Below, one piece after another: positions 33,150 to 40,912 of a stretch of DNA of 64,000 bases. Below the pieces are notes generated by a model. The model worked only from the letters and a program-made list of their open reading frames with translations, was not told the DNA's origin and did no database searches. Each line of letters starts with the position of its first letter. Within the stretch, counting starts at the first letter, position 1. Source of the stretch: Colivivens sp963640465 (GTDB lineage Bacteria > Bacteroidota > Bacteroidia > Bacteroidales > Bacteroidaceae); NCBI GenBank assembly GCA_963640465.1, contig CAVHYP010000004.1, positions 1 through 64,000 of the forward strand. The letters run 5' to 3'. The translations under genes and the position numbers were made by a program.

Positions 33150-34299
33150 CTATATATTACAGAGGTCTTCGCCGTTCAGATAGAGAANNNNNNNNNNGAT
33201 AGAGAATGAAGGCTTTTGGAAGTCGGATGTTCTTGCAGCCGGCAGCCTGGTAGAAGAGGGGTGCGATTCGGTTCACTTGCAGTCCTGCATGTCCGCAACC
33301 GATCTTTGTTACGAGGAAGGTCTTTTCGGGATGCTGGCGGGCATAGTCGATGAATCTCATTACGGCTTGCTCTATTTCTGAATGAGAAACGCCGACAGTC
33401 GGTATGGCATACGATTGTCCTTGCATGCCTTCTGCCTGACCTATCACTGCACCGAAGTGTTCGTAGGCGTAGCCGGCAGCGCCGCCATTGTGTATGCCTT
33501 GACTGTTGCTTCCGAACACGAATACTTCGTCGGGTTTCAGTGATGTTATCATGTCGGGCACAGATGCCTGTGTGGGGCTGAATTCTTTATAGAACACTCC
33601 TGCATTTTCGCTTGCACCGAAGTCTTCTATTGTCTGGCGGCTGAAGTGGCTCTCTTCGGTATAGAAACGCATCTTGCGGCTTGATCGCAGTTTGCTCCGG
33701 CGTTCGTTTTCCCACATCTCTTTCATGCCTGCTTCGTCGGCTGTGAATTGCATGGTGTTGCCGATGCCAAAGTTGATGCCGTATTCTGCTGCATCGATGT
33801 TGGCTCCGATGAAAGAGAATATCACATTGTTTTTCTTCAGTTCCTCAATGATTGCCTTCACTTTCAGGAGGGTGTATTCTTCGGAACTGTTCTCGTATCC
33901 GTCGGTGATGATTGTGACGTATCCCATCGATTTTCCTTCCGACAATCTGGCGCTGAGATTGGTGAGTGTGAGTCCCACTGCATCATAAAGCGGTGTGGTT
34001 CCGCATGGCTGGTAGTCTTTGTCGGTCACGTCCTTCACCTTCTCTATGGCTTTGTCTTCTATGATGTACCGGCTGTGGTGCAGGTCGGAGTCGAAGGCAT
34101 AGATGGAGACAAAGTGGTGCAGGTTCTCTTTGTTGTCCTCCTGCATCTGACGGATGGTGCCGAGTGTTTCGTTGCATCCGGAGATGGTTTGTGCTGTGAC
34201 ATGTGACATCGAACCGCTCTCGTCGAGTACTATCAGGTGGTGGACTATCACGATTTCTTTCTCCTCTTCGTTTTTTTGTTTCTTTGTAAACGGATTCAT
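33150..34299 (-). CDS. vWA - macro-like fusion protein (crosses an assembly gap)
   Basis: The first 200 residues are a von Willebrand A domain with an intact metal site: D26-E-S28-G-S30, T101/T102 in GTTPLYDAV, and D133 in ITDGYE. Such TerY-like vWA proteins usually bind partners through the metal ion. Residues about 253-365 are a macro-like domain of the type seen in phage proteins: LKPDEVFVFGSN, NGGAAGYAYEHFGAVIGQAEG, QGQSYAIPT, VTKIGCGHAGL. The neighbouring DUF1810 gene carries a paralogous domain. The frame runs into ten Ns (33188-33197). If the 9-bp GATAGAGAA present on both sides of the Ns is overlapped, the protein ends cleanly as AFILYLNGEDLCNI with a stop at 33150-33152, and I use that end. 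Confidence 0.82.
33188..33197. other. Assembly gap of ten Ns
   Basis: The ten undetermined bases are flanked on both sides by GATAGAGAA. Overlapping the two copies removes the gap and gives an intact reading frame, so no real sequence may be missing. Confidence 0.9.
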
Positions 34300-34393
34300 A
34301 ATGTTTGGTTTTTTAGATTGTTGATGTATGTGGTTAATTATTGTCCTATATTGATGATTTTTGTGGCTGCTGGTGTCGCCGGTTGTCTGTCGT

Positions 34394-35086
34394 TCAAAAT
34401 TCCAGTCTGAATCCTTTTTGCTTCATCTCTTCGTACATCTGGAGGTTGAACGTGTAGAGCAGTGCATCCTTCTTCCCTGTTTCCTTGATGGTCTCGTCGA
34501 GTTGTCTCAGCAGTCCGAGATGCAGCATTTTGTTGTAGAAGTTGCGACGGTCGAACCTCACGTTCAGTATTGCCTCGTAGAGTTGTTGCAATGCCTTCAT
34601 CGTGAACTTCTCCGGCAGCAGTTCGAAGCCTATCGGTTCGAAGTGAATCTGCTTGCGCAATGCCCTTTCTGCCTTGCGCAGTATCTGGTCGTGATCGAAT
34701 GCCAGTGCCGGCATTTCGTCGAGCGAGAACCACTGTGCCCTGGCTGCATCGTCGCCGCCTTGCACGTCCTGCAGACGTACCAACGCATAATAGGCAATGG
34801 TTATCACTCGCTCGCGCGGGTCGCGATCGGGTACTGTGAAGGCATGGAACTGGCGGATGTATGCTCCCGTCAATCCGGTCTCCTCTTTCAGTTCGCGAAG
34901 TGCTCCTTCTTCTGCCGACTCGTCCATTTTGAGGAAGCCTCCGGGGAGAGCCCATTTGCCTTTGAATGGTTCAACTCCTCGTTCAACGAGCAGCACCTTC
35001 AACTTGTTGCCGTCGAACCCGAAAATCACGCAGTCCGTGGTTACGCTCGGATGCGGATACTTGTAAATGTATTCTTTATTCTCCAT
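34394..35086 (-). CDS. nrtR: NrtR-type Nudix transcriptional regulator
   Basis: This 230-aa protein has an N-terminal Nudix domain and a C-terminal winged helix (about residues 150-228, FTMKALQQLYEAILNVRFDRRNFYNKMLHLGLL), the NrtR architecture. NrtR proteins sense ADP-ribose and repress NAD-salvage and ADP-ribose genes. Some Bacteroides relatives (AraR) control arabinose use instead. The genes downstream favour the ADP-ribose role. The Nudix box (residues 50-72: G, E at +6, then RELKEETGL) fits GX5EX7REUXEEXGU completely, while many regulators of this family have a degenerate box, so hydrolase activity is possible. It heads the operon, and its promoter carries two matching palindromes. Confidence 0.88.
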   Translation of the reverse strand: MENKEYIYKYPHPSVTTDCVIFGFDGNKLKVLLVERGVEPFKGKWALPGGFLKMDESAEEGALRELKEETGLTGAYIRQFHAFTVPDRDPRERVITIAYYALVRLQDVQGGDDAARAQWFSLDEMPALAFDHDQILRKAERALRKQIHFEPIGFELLPEKFTMKALQQLYEAILNVRFDRRNFYNKMLHLGLLRQLDETIKETGKKDALLYTFNLQMYEEMKQKGFRLEF

Positions 35087-35102
35087 GTTGAAATGATATA
35101 TA

Positions 35103-35170
35103 TGCGTTATTTTTACGCAAAGGTACTGCCTTTATTTTGACTGACCAAATGAAATGCGTAAAATCTACGC
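35103..35170 (-). promoter_or_regulatory. nrtR promoter flanked by two matching operators
   Basis: On the minus strand, TTTG (35146-35149), a 20-nt spacer and TACCTTTG (35118-35125) form a clear promoter. Two palindromes of the same form lie on either side, written here as on the plus strand: GCGTTATTTTTACGC (35104-35118) at the transcript start and GCGTAAAATCTACGC (35156-35170) upstream of -33. Both are GCGT-N7-ACGC and their centres are 52 bp apart, about five helical turns. This fits a dimeric repressor bound at two sites on one DNA face, most simply NrtR itself. Confidence 0.75.
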
Positions 35171-35527
35171 GACTATAACATCTTTTATACATTCATGGTC
35201 GTAAATGCCGTTCTCAAGGTGGATTTCCAGGGAACAAAAGGGTTTGACTGTTGGTAAATTCGGATGGGATGGGCAAAACGGATATTGAACGGAATTGAAC
35301 AGACATTGAATGGAATTGAATGGATTTGCATTTCGCCTTCTGATGTTGTAACTTTGCACGCGGGAATGGAATGGATAGGTGCGCATCCATGACCCGCAAC
35401 CCAAGTTTGAAACCTCATAAAACCCCAGGCGTCATGACAGACCACGACGCAACAGCAAATGTTCAAAACAAGCCTTCGAAAATTTTTCGCAGGGTGAACT
35501 TCCGTCCTGCCCCAGATACACTATACT

Positions 35528-35550
35528 ACTCCCCCTTCAGGGAGGGGAGT
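35528..35550. terminator. G/C-rich inverted repeat in the nrtR - msrA gap
   Basis: ACTCCCC / GGGGAGT (35528-35534 with 35544-35550) form a strong hairpin followed by a C-rich tract, without a T-run. The 816-nt gap from 35087 to 35903 otherwise holds the nrtR promoter, a two-unit 21-bp repeat at 35281-35322 and the hairpin repeat at 35640. No gene is supported. Confidence 0.4.
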
Positions 35551-35639
35551 ACGTATCTGGCCAGAATGTCCCCCCTAACCCCCCAAAAAGCGCATGCAGC
35601 GTTCTTCGGCTTGCATTTGCTTCAGGACTCTTGTTTTGC

Positions 35640-35760
35640 AGCCCACAAGCTTTCGCTCGCAGATGTTTGCTCGTTCGAACGCAAGTTCGCTAAGTAGGAG
35701 TCAGCTCTCTCCGAGAGCGTAGACGTTGACACTCGAGCGCAAGCTCGCAGATGTTTGTAA
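35640..35760. repeat. Dispersed hairpin repeat, copy 3
   Basis: Inverted relative to copy 1. It contains GCTCTC-TCC-GAGAGC (35704-35718), the GTTCGAAC palindrome, and the phrase AAGTTCGCTAAGTAGGAGTC. The flanking phrase GCCCACAAGCTTTCG occurs twice (35641 and 35777). Confidence 0.85.
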
Positions 35761-35903
35761 CGTACTTGTTTTGTAGCCCACAAGCTTTCGTTGCTTGCGC
35801 TTATATGCAGCATGTGCTTATGCTCAGACATTTTTCTCGCTCTCATGAGAATGTACTTCCTTTATGCGGTGCAATGTGGCTTTATGCTGTCTTGCCTCAA
35901 GTC

Positions 35904-36854
35904 TCAGAATTTCTTCGTGCGGAAGTGGCAGTAGGGTGATCCTCCTGTGTTTTCGTAGTAATCCTGATGGTAGTTCTCGGCAATCCAGAAGTCTCTCACT
36001 GGCAGGACGAGCGTATTGACGACTACGTAGGACTTTGTGCGGAGGACGTCGCTCAGGGTCTGGATGGTTTCGTATTCTTCCTTGTTGCTGTAGTAGGCTG
36101 CGCTGCGGTATTGCTGTCCTTTGTCGGGTCCTTGTCCGTCGGTTTGCTCGGGGTCGTGGATTTCGAAGAACAGTTTGCAAAGGGCTGTGTAGCTCACGAC
36201 TGAAGGGTCGTATTCCACCAGCACTGCTTCCTTGTGTCCGGTGTGGTGCTCGCGGACTTCGTCGTATGTGGGGAATTCCTCGGTGCCTCCAGTGTAGCCC
36301 ACGTAGCAGTTGATGACTCCGGGTGTTTTCTTGAAGTAGTGCTGCACTCCCCAGAAGCAGCCGGCTGCGAAGATTGCCACCTTGTGGTTGGTGCTGGCGA
36401 GTGAACTGGCATCAAACTTCTTGACATGGTACATGTCTTTCAGCGCTTCTTTCACCATCTCGAGTGCCTTGGTGTGCATCTCGAGTTTCTCGGGGTGTGC
36501 CTTGTCCTTGTTGAGATGATAAATGAGGTCGTTGTGTCTCACTTTGAGTGCCACGGGATTGTGGGAGTCGATGATGTTCTGTATGTAATCGAGGTAGGGC
36601 ACGTTGGGATTGTGCGTGAGTAGTTTGACGGCTTTGATTATTCCGTCGGGAATGCCTGCTGCCTTAAGGTCTTCGATGATGAAATTGGTGTTTTCAATCA
36701 CGTCGTGCAGGAATCCGGTGCTGCGTTCCTCATCGGTGCTGCCCATGAGTCCCACGGCAAGTGGATGGAGGATATATGCCTCGCCGTCGATGTCTTTCTT
36801 TCCTCCGTGTGCCCTCATGGCCACACTGAGCGACAAATCAATTATTGACTTCAT
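35904..36854 (-). CDS. msrA: HD-hydrolase - MsrA fusion protein
   Basis: The C-terminal half (about residues 157-316) is peptide methionine-S-sulfoxide reductase A, which repairs oxidised methionine; the catalytic motif GCFWG is at 165-169 with Cys166, followed by GYTGG and GHKEAVLVEYDP. The N-terminal half (1-140) is an HD-type hydrolase domain like the small (p)ppGpp hydrolases: ILHP with His30, FLHDVIENT with His50-Asp51, and VALKVRHNDLIYHL. I do not know this fusion as a standard MsrA form. If the HD part is active it could link stress alarmone turnover to oxidative repair. The start (MKSIIDLSLS) overlaps the upstream lipoprotein gene by 4 nt (ATGA), so the two are co-translated. Confidence 0.88.
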   Translation of the reverse strand: MKSIIDLSLSVAMRAHGGKKDIDGEAYILHPLAVGLMGSTDEERSTGFLHDVIENTNFIIEDLKAAGIPDGIIKAVKLLTHNPNVPYLDYIQNIIDSHNPVALKVRHNDLIYHLNKDKAHPEKLEMHTKALEMVKEALKDMYHVKKFDASSLASTNHKVAIFAAGCFWGVQHYFKKTPGVINCYVGYTGGTEEFPTYDEVREHHTGHKEAVLVEYDPSVVSYTALCKLFFEIHDPEQTDGQGPDKGQQYRSAAYYSNKEEYETIQTLSDVLRTKSYVVVNTLVLPVRDFWIAENYHQDYYENTGGSPYCHFRTKKF

Positions 36855-37573
36855 AATGTGTTGTGTTTGTGTGTTGTTGAATCTGCTTTGGTTTCTCCTG
36901 GCTTGTCTTTTGTGCCATCATTCTTGTCTTCTGCACTTTTACATTTATCTTCTGTTTCTGTGCCTTCGCACTCATCTTCTGTGCCTTCGTACTCGTCGAT
37001 GAACTGCTTGAGTGCCTTGTAGCGAGGCGAATTGATGGTGTATTTCACTGCTTCAGTGAAGTCGGACGTGCGCACAAGATAGATGTAGAGATGTTCGCGC
37101 CAGTTCTTGTCGGAGACATAGGTGAACTGTGGATTCTTGCTTGGGCGCAGCGTGTAGAGGTCGGCATTGAGCCTGGCTTGCGACACATTGTCGAACACAA
37201 ATTGCCGTGTGTGTTTCACGCTGTCTTTCACTTCCCCGCCTTTGGCAATGGCACGGCTCCTGATGCATTTGCCGGTGCTGTCGGCATTCCATGTGCGGAG
37301 GGTGACATCGTATTGGTTGCCTTCGCCTGTCTGTGCCACGAGGCGGAGGTGTACAAGCAGGTGCTTGTCCTTCAGCAGCAGTCCTATCTCGCTGATTTCC
37401 TTCTCGGCACGTCCGAGGTGGGCATCGTCGGTTGAGATGACTGCGAAGGTCTCGGTGTCGGACTCCTCGTTAGTCTCGATGGGAGCAGGTGCGTTTCCAC
37501 TGCACGATAGCAGGATAAGTATGGACGCCAGCCATGCGGAGGCAAGTGTGTATGTTCTCATTCTTCTGTTCAA
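36851..37573 (-). CDS. Lipoprotein of unknown function
   Basis: A 240-aa protein with a lipoprotein signal: LASILILLSC with the lipobox Cys at residue 24. The middle part is mixed alpha/beta, with LLLKDKHLLVHLRLVAQTGEGNQYDVTLRTW. The C-terminal 45 residues are a low-complexity, highly charged tail of Glu, Asp, Lys and Thr (TEDECEGTETEDKCKSAEDK). I do not recognise the family. It is transcribed with the HD-MsrA gene, whose start overlaps its stop, so a role in envelope oxidative stress is possible but unproven. Confidence 0.65.
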   Translation of the reverse strand: MNRRMRTYTLASAWLASILILLSCSGNAPAPIETNEESDTETFAVISTDDAHLGRAEKEISEIGLLLKDKHLLVHLRLVAQTGEGNQYDVTLRTWNADSTGKCIRSRAIAKGGEVKDSVKHTRQFVFDNVSQARLNADLYTLRPSKNPQFTYVSDKNWREHLYIYLVRTSDFTEAVKYTINSPRYKALKQFIDEYEGTEDECEGTETEDKCKSAEDKNDGTKDKPGETKADSTTHKHNTL

Positions 37574-37642
37574 GTTTGTAGTTATTACTCAAATTCAATT
37601 GAAATGCGACTGTTTCTTTCGTCGCCAATTCGTTTACGGGTA

Positions 37643-37650
37643 CAAATATA
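37643..37650 (-). promoter_or_regulatory. -7 box of the lipoprotein-msrA operon
   Basis: Minus-strand TATATTTG, 70 nt before the lipoprotein start codon. The -33 half is not clear. It lies back-to-back with the plus-strand box at 37695. Confidence 0.5.
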
Positions 37651-37694
37651 GTGATTTATTTTCAGTTAGTGGCACTGGACTCGCAATATTTTAT

Positions 37695-37702
37695 TAACTT
37701 TG
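37695..37702 (+). promoter_or_regulatory. -7 box of the ABC-F gene
   Basis: TAACTTTG followed by C, 49 nt before the start at 37752. No good TTTG is seen at the -33 position. Confidence 0.55.
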
Positions 37703-37751
37703 CAGCCGTTTTTCTACGTTGAATATTTAATCAGCAAATACAGATACAGCA

Positions 37752-39362
37752 ATGATAACAGTTTCGAATCTATCAATACAGTTTGGAAAGAGAGTCCTTT
37801 ACAAGGACGTCAACCTGAAGTTCACCAACGGAAACATCTATGGAGTGATTGGAGCCAACGGTGCGGGCAAGTCAACCTTGCTGAAAGCCATTACCGGTGA
37901 ATTGGAGGCTACCACCGGAACAATCACGCTGGGACCGGGCGAGCGTCTGTCGGTGTTGAGTCAGGACCACAACAAGTTCGACGAATTCAGTGTGATGGAC
38001 ACTGTCATGATGGGACACACCGTGCTTTGGGACATCATGAAGCAGAAAGATGCCCTCTATGCCAAGGCGGACTTCACCGAAGAGGACGGCATCAAGGCAG
38101 CCGAACTGGAGGAGAAGTTTGCGGAGCTCGACGGATGGAATGCCGAGAGCGATGCTGCCATCCTGCTCAGCGGACTGGGAATCAAGGAAGATTTGCACCA
38201 GCGTCAGATGTCGGAACTGTCGGGAAAAGAAAAGGTGCGTGTCATGCTGGCACAGGCATTGTATGGTAACCCCGACAACCTGTTGCTCGATGAGCCTACC
38301 AATGACCTCGACCTCGACACCGTGGAATGGCTTGAGGATTACCTCGCCAACTTCGAACACACAGTGCTCGTGGTGAGTCATGACCGCCACTTCCTCGATG
38401 CCGTGTCCACACATACCGTTGACATCGACTATGGCAAGATAAACCTCTTTGCCGGAAACTATTCATTCTGGTACGAGAGTTCACAACTTGCTCTGCGCCA
38501 GGCTCAGAACCAGAAGGCAAAGGCAGAGGAGAAGAAGAAGGAACTGGAGGAATTCATCCGTCGATTCTCAGCCAATGCAGCCAAGAGCAAGCAGACCACA
38601 AGCCGCAAGAAGATGCTTGAGAAACTCAATATCGAGGAAATCCAGCCTTCAACCCGTAAGTATCCTGGCATCATATTCCAGATGGAACGCGAACCGGGCA
38701 ACCAGATTCTGGAAGTGGAAGGACTGAAAGCAGTGGACGAAGACGGCACAACGCTGTTCGACAACCTGTCGTTCAATGTGGAGAAAGGCCAGAAAATAGT
38801 GTTCCTCAGCCACAATCCAAGGGCAATGACAGCTTTGTTTGAAATCATAAACGGCAACAGAGAGGCGCAGTCAGGTACATACAAATGGGGCGTGACCATC
38901 ACTACAGCCTATCTGCCAGTGGACAATACCGAGTTCTTCAAGTCAGAAAAGAACCTTGTGGAATGGCTCGGACAATACGGTGAAGGCAACGACGTGTTTT
39001 TCAAGGGCTATCTCGGCAGAATGCTCTTTTCCGGCGAAGAAGTGCTGAAGAAGGTGAATGTGCTGTCGGGAGGAGAGAAGATGCGCTGTATGATTGCACG
39101 CATGCAACTGAAGAATGCCAACTGTCTCATTCTCGACACACCGACCAATCACCTCGACCTCGAGTCTATTCAGGCGTTCAACAACAACCTGAAACTCTTC
39201 AAGGGCAATGTACTCTTTGCCAGCCACGACCATGAGTTCATCAATACAGTGGCAAACCGCATCATAGAACTCGGACCAAAAGGCATCATCGACAAGTTGA
39301 TGACCTACGACGACTATATCTCTTCGGATCAGATAAAGGAAATGCGTGCAAAGATTTATTAA
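37752..39362 (+). CDS. ABC-F family ATPase with a degenerate second site
   Basis: A 536-aa protein with two ATP-binding domains and no membrane segments, the ABC-F layout. These proteins act on the ribosome, in translation control or antibiotic resistance. The first domain is complete: Walker A GANGAGKST at 34-42, signature LSGKEK, Walker B LLLDEPTNDLDLDT and the switch His in VVSHDRHF. The linker (about 240-310) is charged and helical. In the second domain the Walker A position (about 350-361) reads FLSHNPRAMTALF, with no Gly-Lys-Ser/Thr, while LSGGEK and LILDTPTNHLDLES are kept. The sequence is closest in feel to the YbiT group. It stands alone. Confidence 0.9.
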   Translation: MITVSNLSIQFGKRVLYKDVNLKFTNGNIYGVIGANGAGKSTLLKAITGELEATTGTITLGPGERLSVLSQDHNKFDEFSVMDTVMMGHTVLWDIMKQKDALYAKADFTEEDGIKAAELEEKFAELDGWNAESDAAILLSGLGIKEDLHQRQMSELSGKEKVRVMLAQALYGNPDNLLLDEPTNDLDLDTVEWLEDYLANFEHTVLVVSHDRHFLDAVSTHTVDIDYGKINLFAGNYSFWYESSQLALRQAQNQKAKAEEKKKELEEFIRRFSANAAKSKQTTSRKKMLEKLNIEEIQPSTRKYPGIIFQMEREPGNQILEVEGLKAVDEDGTTLFDNLSFNVEKGQKIVFLSHNPRAMTALFEIINGNREAQSGTYKWGVTITTAYLPVDNTEFFKSEKNLVEWLGQYGEGNDVFFKGYLGRMLFSGEEVLKKVNVLSGGEKMRCMIARMQLKNANCLILDTPTNHLDLESIQAFNNNLKLFKGNVLFASHDHEFINTVANRIIELGPKGIIDKLMTYDDYISSDQIKEMRAKIY

Positions 39363-39414
39363 ATTGAGCATGCACAACGAATGGTACAGGCCAACCCTCT
39401 GAAAGACCGAAATA

Positions 39415-39502
39415 TTTCTCTGACCAGGAAAAATTATTTCTCTGACTGGGAAAAAAGTTTTTCCTGACTAGGAAAATAATTTGCCCTAATCGGGAGACTT
39501 GA
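39415..39502. repeat. 22-bp periodic array, related to that at 9522
   Basis: Units start at 39415, 39437, 39459 and 39481, exactly 22 bp apart. The first two begin TTTCTCTGACC or TTTCTCTGACT and the third TTTTCCTGACT; the fourth is degenerate. The repeat matches the minus strand of the array at 9522-9590. It lies in the 337-nt gap between the ABC-F and porin genes. Confidence 0.85.
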
Positions 39503-39699
39503 CACCCGTTAGCAGGAAATTCATCAAAACCTCTTATTCGGGAGCACTTGATGAACAGGAAAAGGACTGATGGAATTGGTTGAACCGACGGAACTGATGG
39601 ATGTACTCAGTAAACATGCTGCGACTGATGAACATGAAACGGATGATTGTGCTCGGTAAACAGAGATTGGTCGATAGACATAAAACAGATTGTGGTCTT

Positions 39700-40812
39700 A
39701 TGAAGAAGATGCTTACACTGCTCATGACACTTGCTGCCGTGAACGGATTTGCCCAAGACAAAGGCAACTTATGGATAAACAATGTCCGACTCAGCGGCTT
39801 CGGCATTGCCAGATACCAGTACACCTCACAAAAAGGACAGTCTGCCGACAATAGCTTCGACTTGCGAGTGGCACGTGTGTCGCTCGACGGCAGAATTCTT
39901 GAAGATTTCTACTGGAAGACGCAGATGCAGATAACAGGCAGTGGACTCACCTACGGATCGAGTCCGCGACTGCTCGACCTTTTTGTGGAGTGGCAGAAAT
40001 ATCCATATGCACGGGTGAGGGTAGGGCAGTTCATCTTGCCGTTCACCTATGAGAGAATGTATTCACCGGTTGATAACATGTTCTCAGCCAACTCAAAGGT
40101 GATTGACTGTCTCGTGGGCGGCACCGACCGCAGTGGCATTGCTTCGAGCAACGGACGCGACCAGGGCGTGGAACTGGTGGGCGATGTGCTGAAGAACCGC
40201 GACGGACTTCCGCTTCTGCACTACGTGGTCAGTGTGGTAAACGGTCAGGGCATTAACCTTAAGGATGTGGACAGCCGCAAGTCCATAGTCGGTGGTGCAT
40301 GGATAGCACCAGTGAAAGGCATGCGGCTTGGAGTGTTCGGATGGGACGGATCAGTGGCGCGCACTGGCAACTGGACCAGCGAAACGACGGGCGAAGAATG
40401 CAACGGCACACGCAGTCTTTCGCAGTACAGATATGCCATAAGCGGTGAATATAAAGTGGATGACTGGACTTTCTGCTCCGAATATATCCACAGCACTGGA
40501 AAGGCCTTTGCCAAGAGCTACGATGGCGAGACAAAAGACTGCAACCTCTCGACTTTAGGCAACAAGAGCGATGGCGGATATGCATCGGTGATAGCTCCCG
40601 TAATAAAAGAAAAGGTGCACGTGAAAGCACGTTACAGCATCTATCGAGAGTCGGCAGAATGGAGTACAGCACAGTCGCAGCTTGAGATTGGCGCTGACTG
40701 GATGCTAAGCAAGTATCTCTATCTGACAGCTGCTTACATCCATGCCAACAACCGCAAACTTGCTGAGCACAACTATGACATGGCAGACGTGCAGGTGCGT
40801 TTCCGATTCTGA
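39700..40812 (+). CDS. Outer-membrane porin, phosphate-selective porin O/P type
   Basis: A 370-aa outer-membrane barrel. The signal peptide is MKKMLTLLMTLAAVNGFAQ, followed by alternating amphipathic strands and a C-terminal aromatic residue (VRFRF), as needed for barrel insertion. Family features are GFGIARYQYTSQKG, FDLRVARVSLDGRILEDFYWKTQMQ, VGQFILPFTYERMYSP and GRDQGVELVGD, typical of the Bacteroidetes OprO/OprP-like porins. The ATG at 39700 is chosen because it gives the signal peptide; in-frame ATGs further upstream add only non-signal residues. Whether it prefers phosphate cannot be told from sequence. tmRNA follows on the same strand. Confidence 0.85.
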   Translation: MKKMLTLLMTLAAVNGFAQDKGNLWINNVRLSGFGIARYQYTSQKGQSADNSFDLRVARVSLDGRILEDFYWKTQMQITGSGLTYGSSPRLLDLFVEWQKYPYARVRVGQFILPFTYERMYSPVDNMFSANSKVIDCLVGGTDRSGIASSNGRDQGVELVGDVLKNRDGLPLLHYVVSVVNGQGINLKDVDSRKSIVGGAWIAPVKGMRLGVFGWDGSVARTGNWTSETTGEECNGTRSLSQYRYAISGEYKVDDWTFCSEYIHSTGKAFAKSYDGETKDCNLSTLGNKSDGGYASVIAPVIKEKVHVKARYSIYRESAEWSTAQSQLEIGADWMLSKYLYLTAAYIHANNRKLAEHNYDMADVQVRFRF

Positions 40813-40867
40813 GAGCAGGTTTTCAGTGAATTTAGACATGAAAAATGTTAAAGTTATGCGTGATGCA

Positions 40868-40897
40868 TTGGCATTTCAAATAAAAGTTCTAACTTTG
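40868..40897 (+). promoter_or_regulatory. Promoter of ssrA
   Basis: TTG (40868-40870), a 19-nt spacer and TAACTTTG (40890-40897) followed by C. The predicted start near 40904 lies just before the mature 5' end of tmRNA. Confidence 0.7.
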
Positions 40898-40912
40898 CGG
40901 AACCAAGAACCT

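Noticed and set aside
33188..33197. Mobile-element boundary at the Ns
   Set aside because: The 9-bp match on both sides looks like a target duplication, but there is nothing between the copies and the gene is continuous when they are merged.
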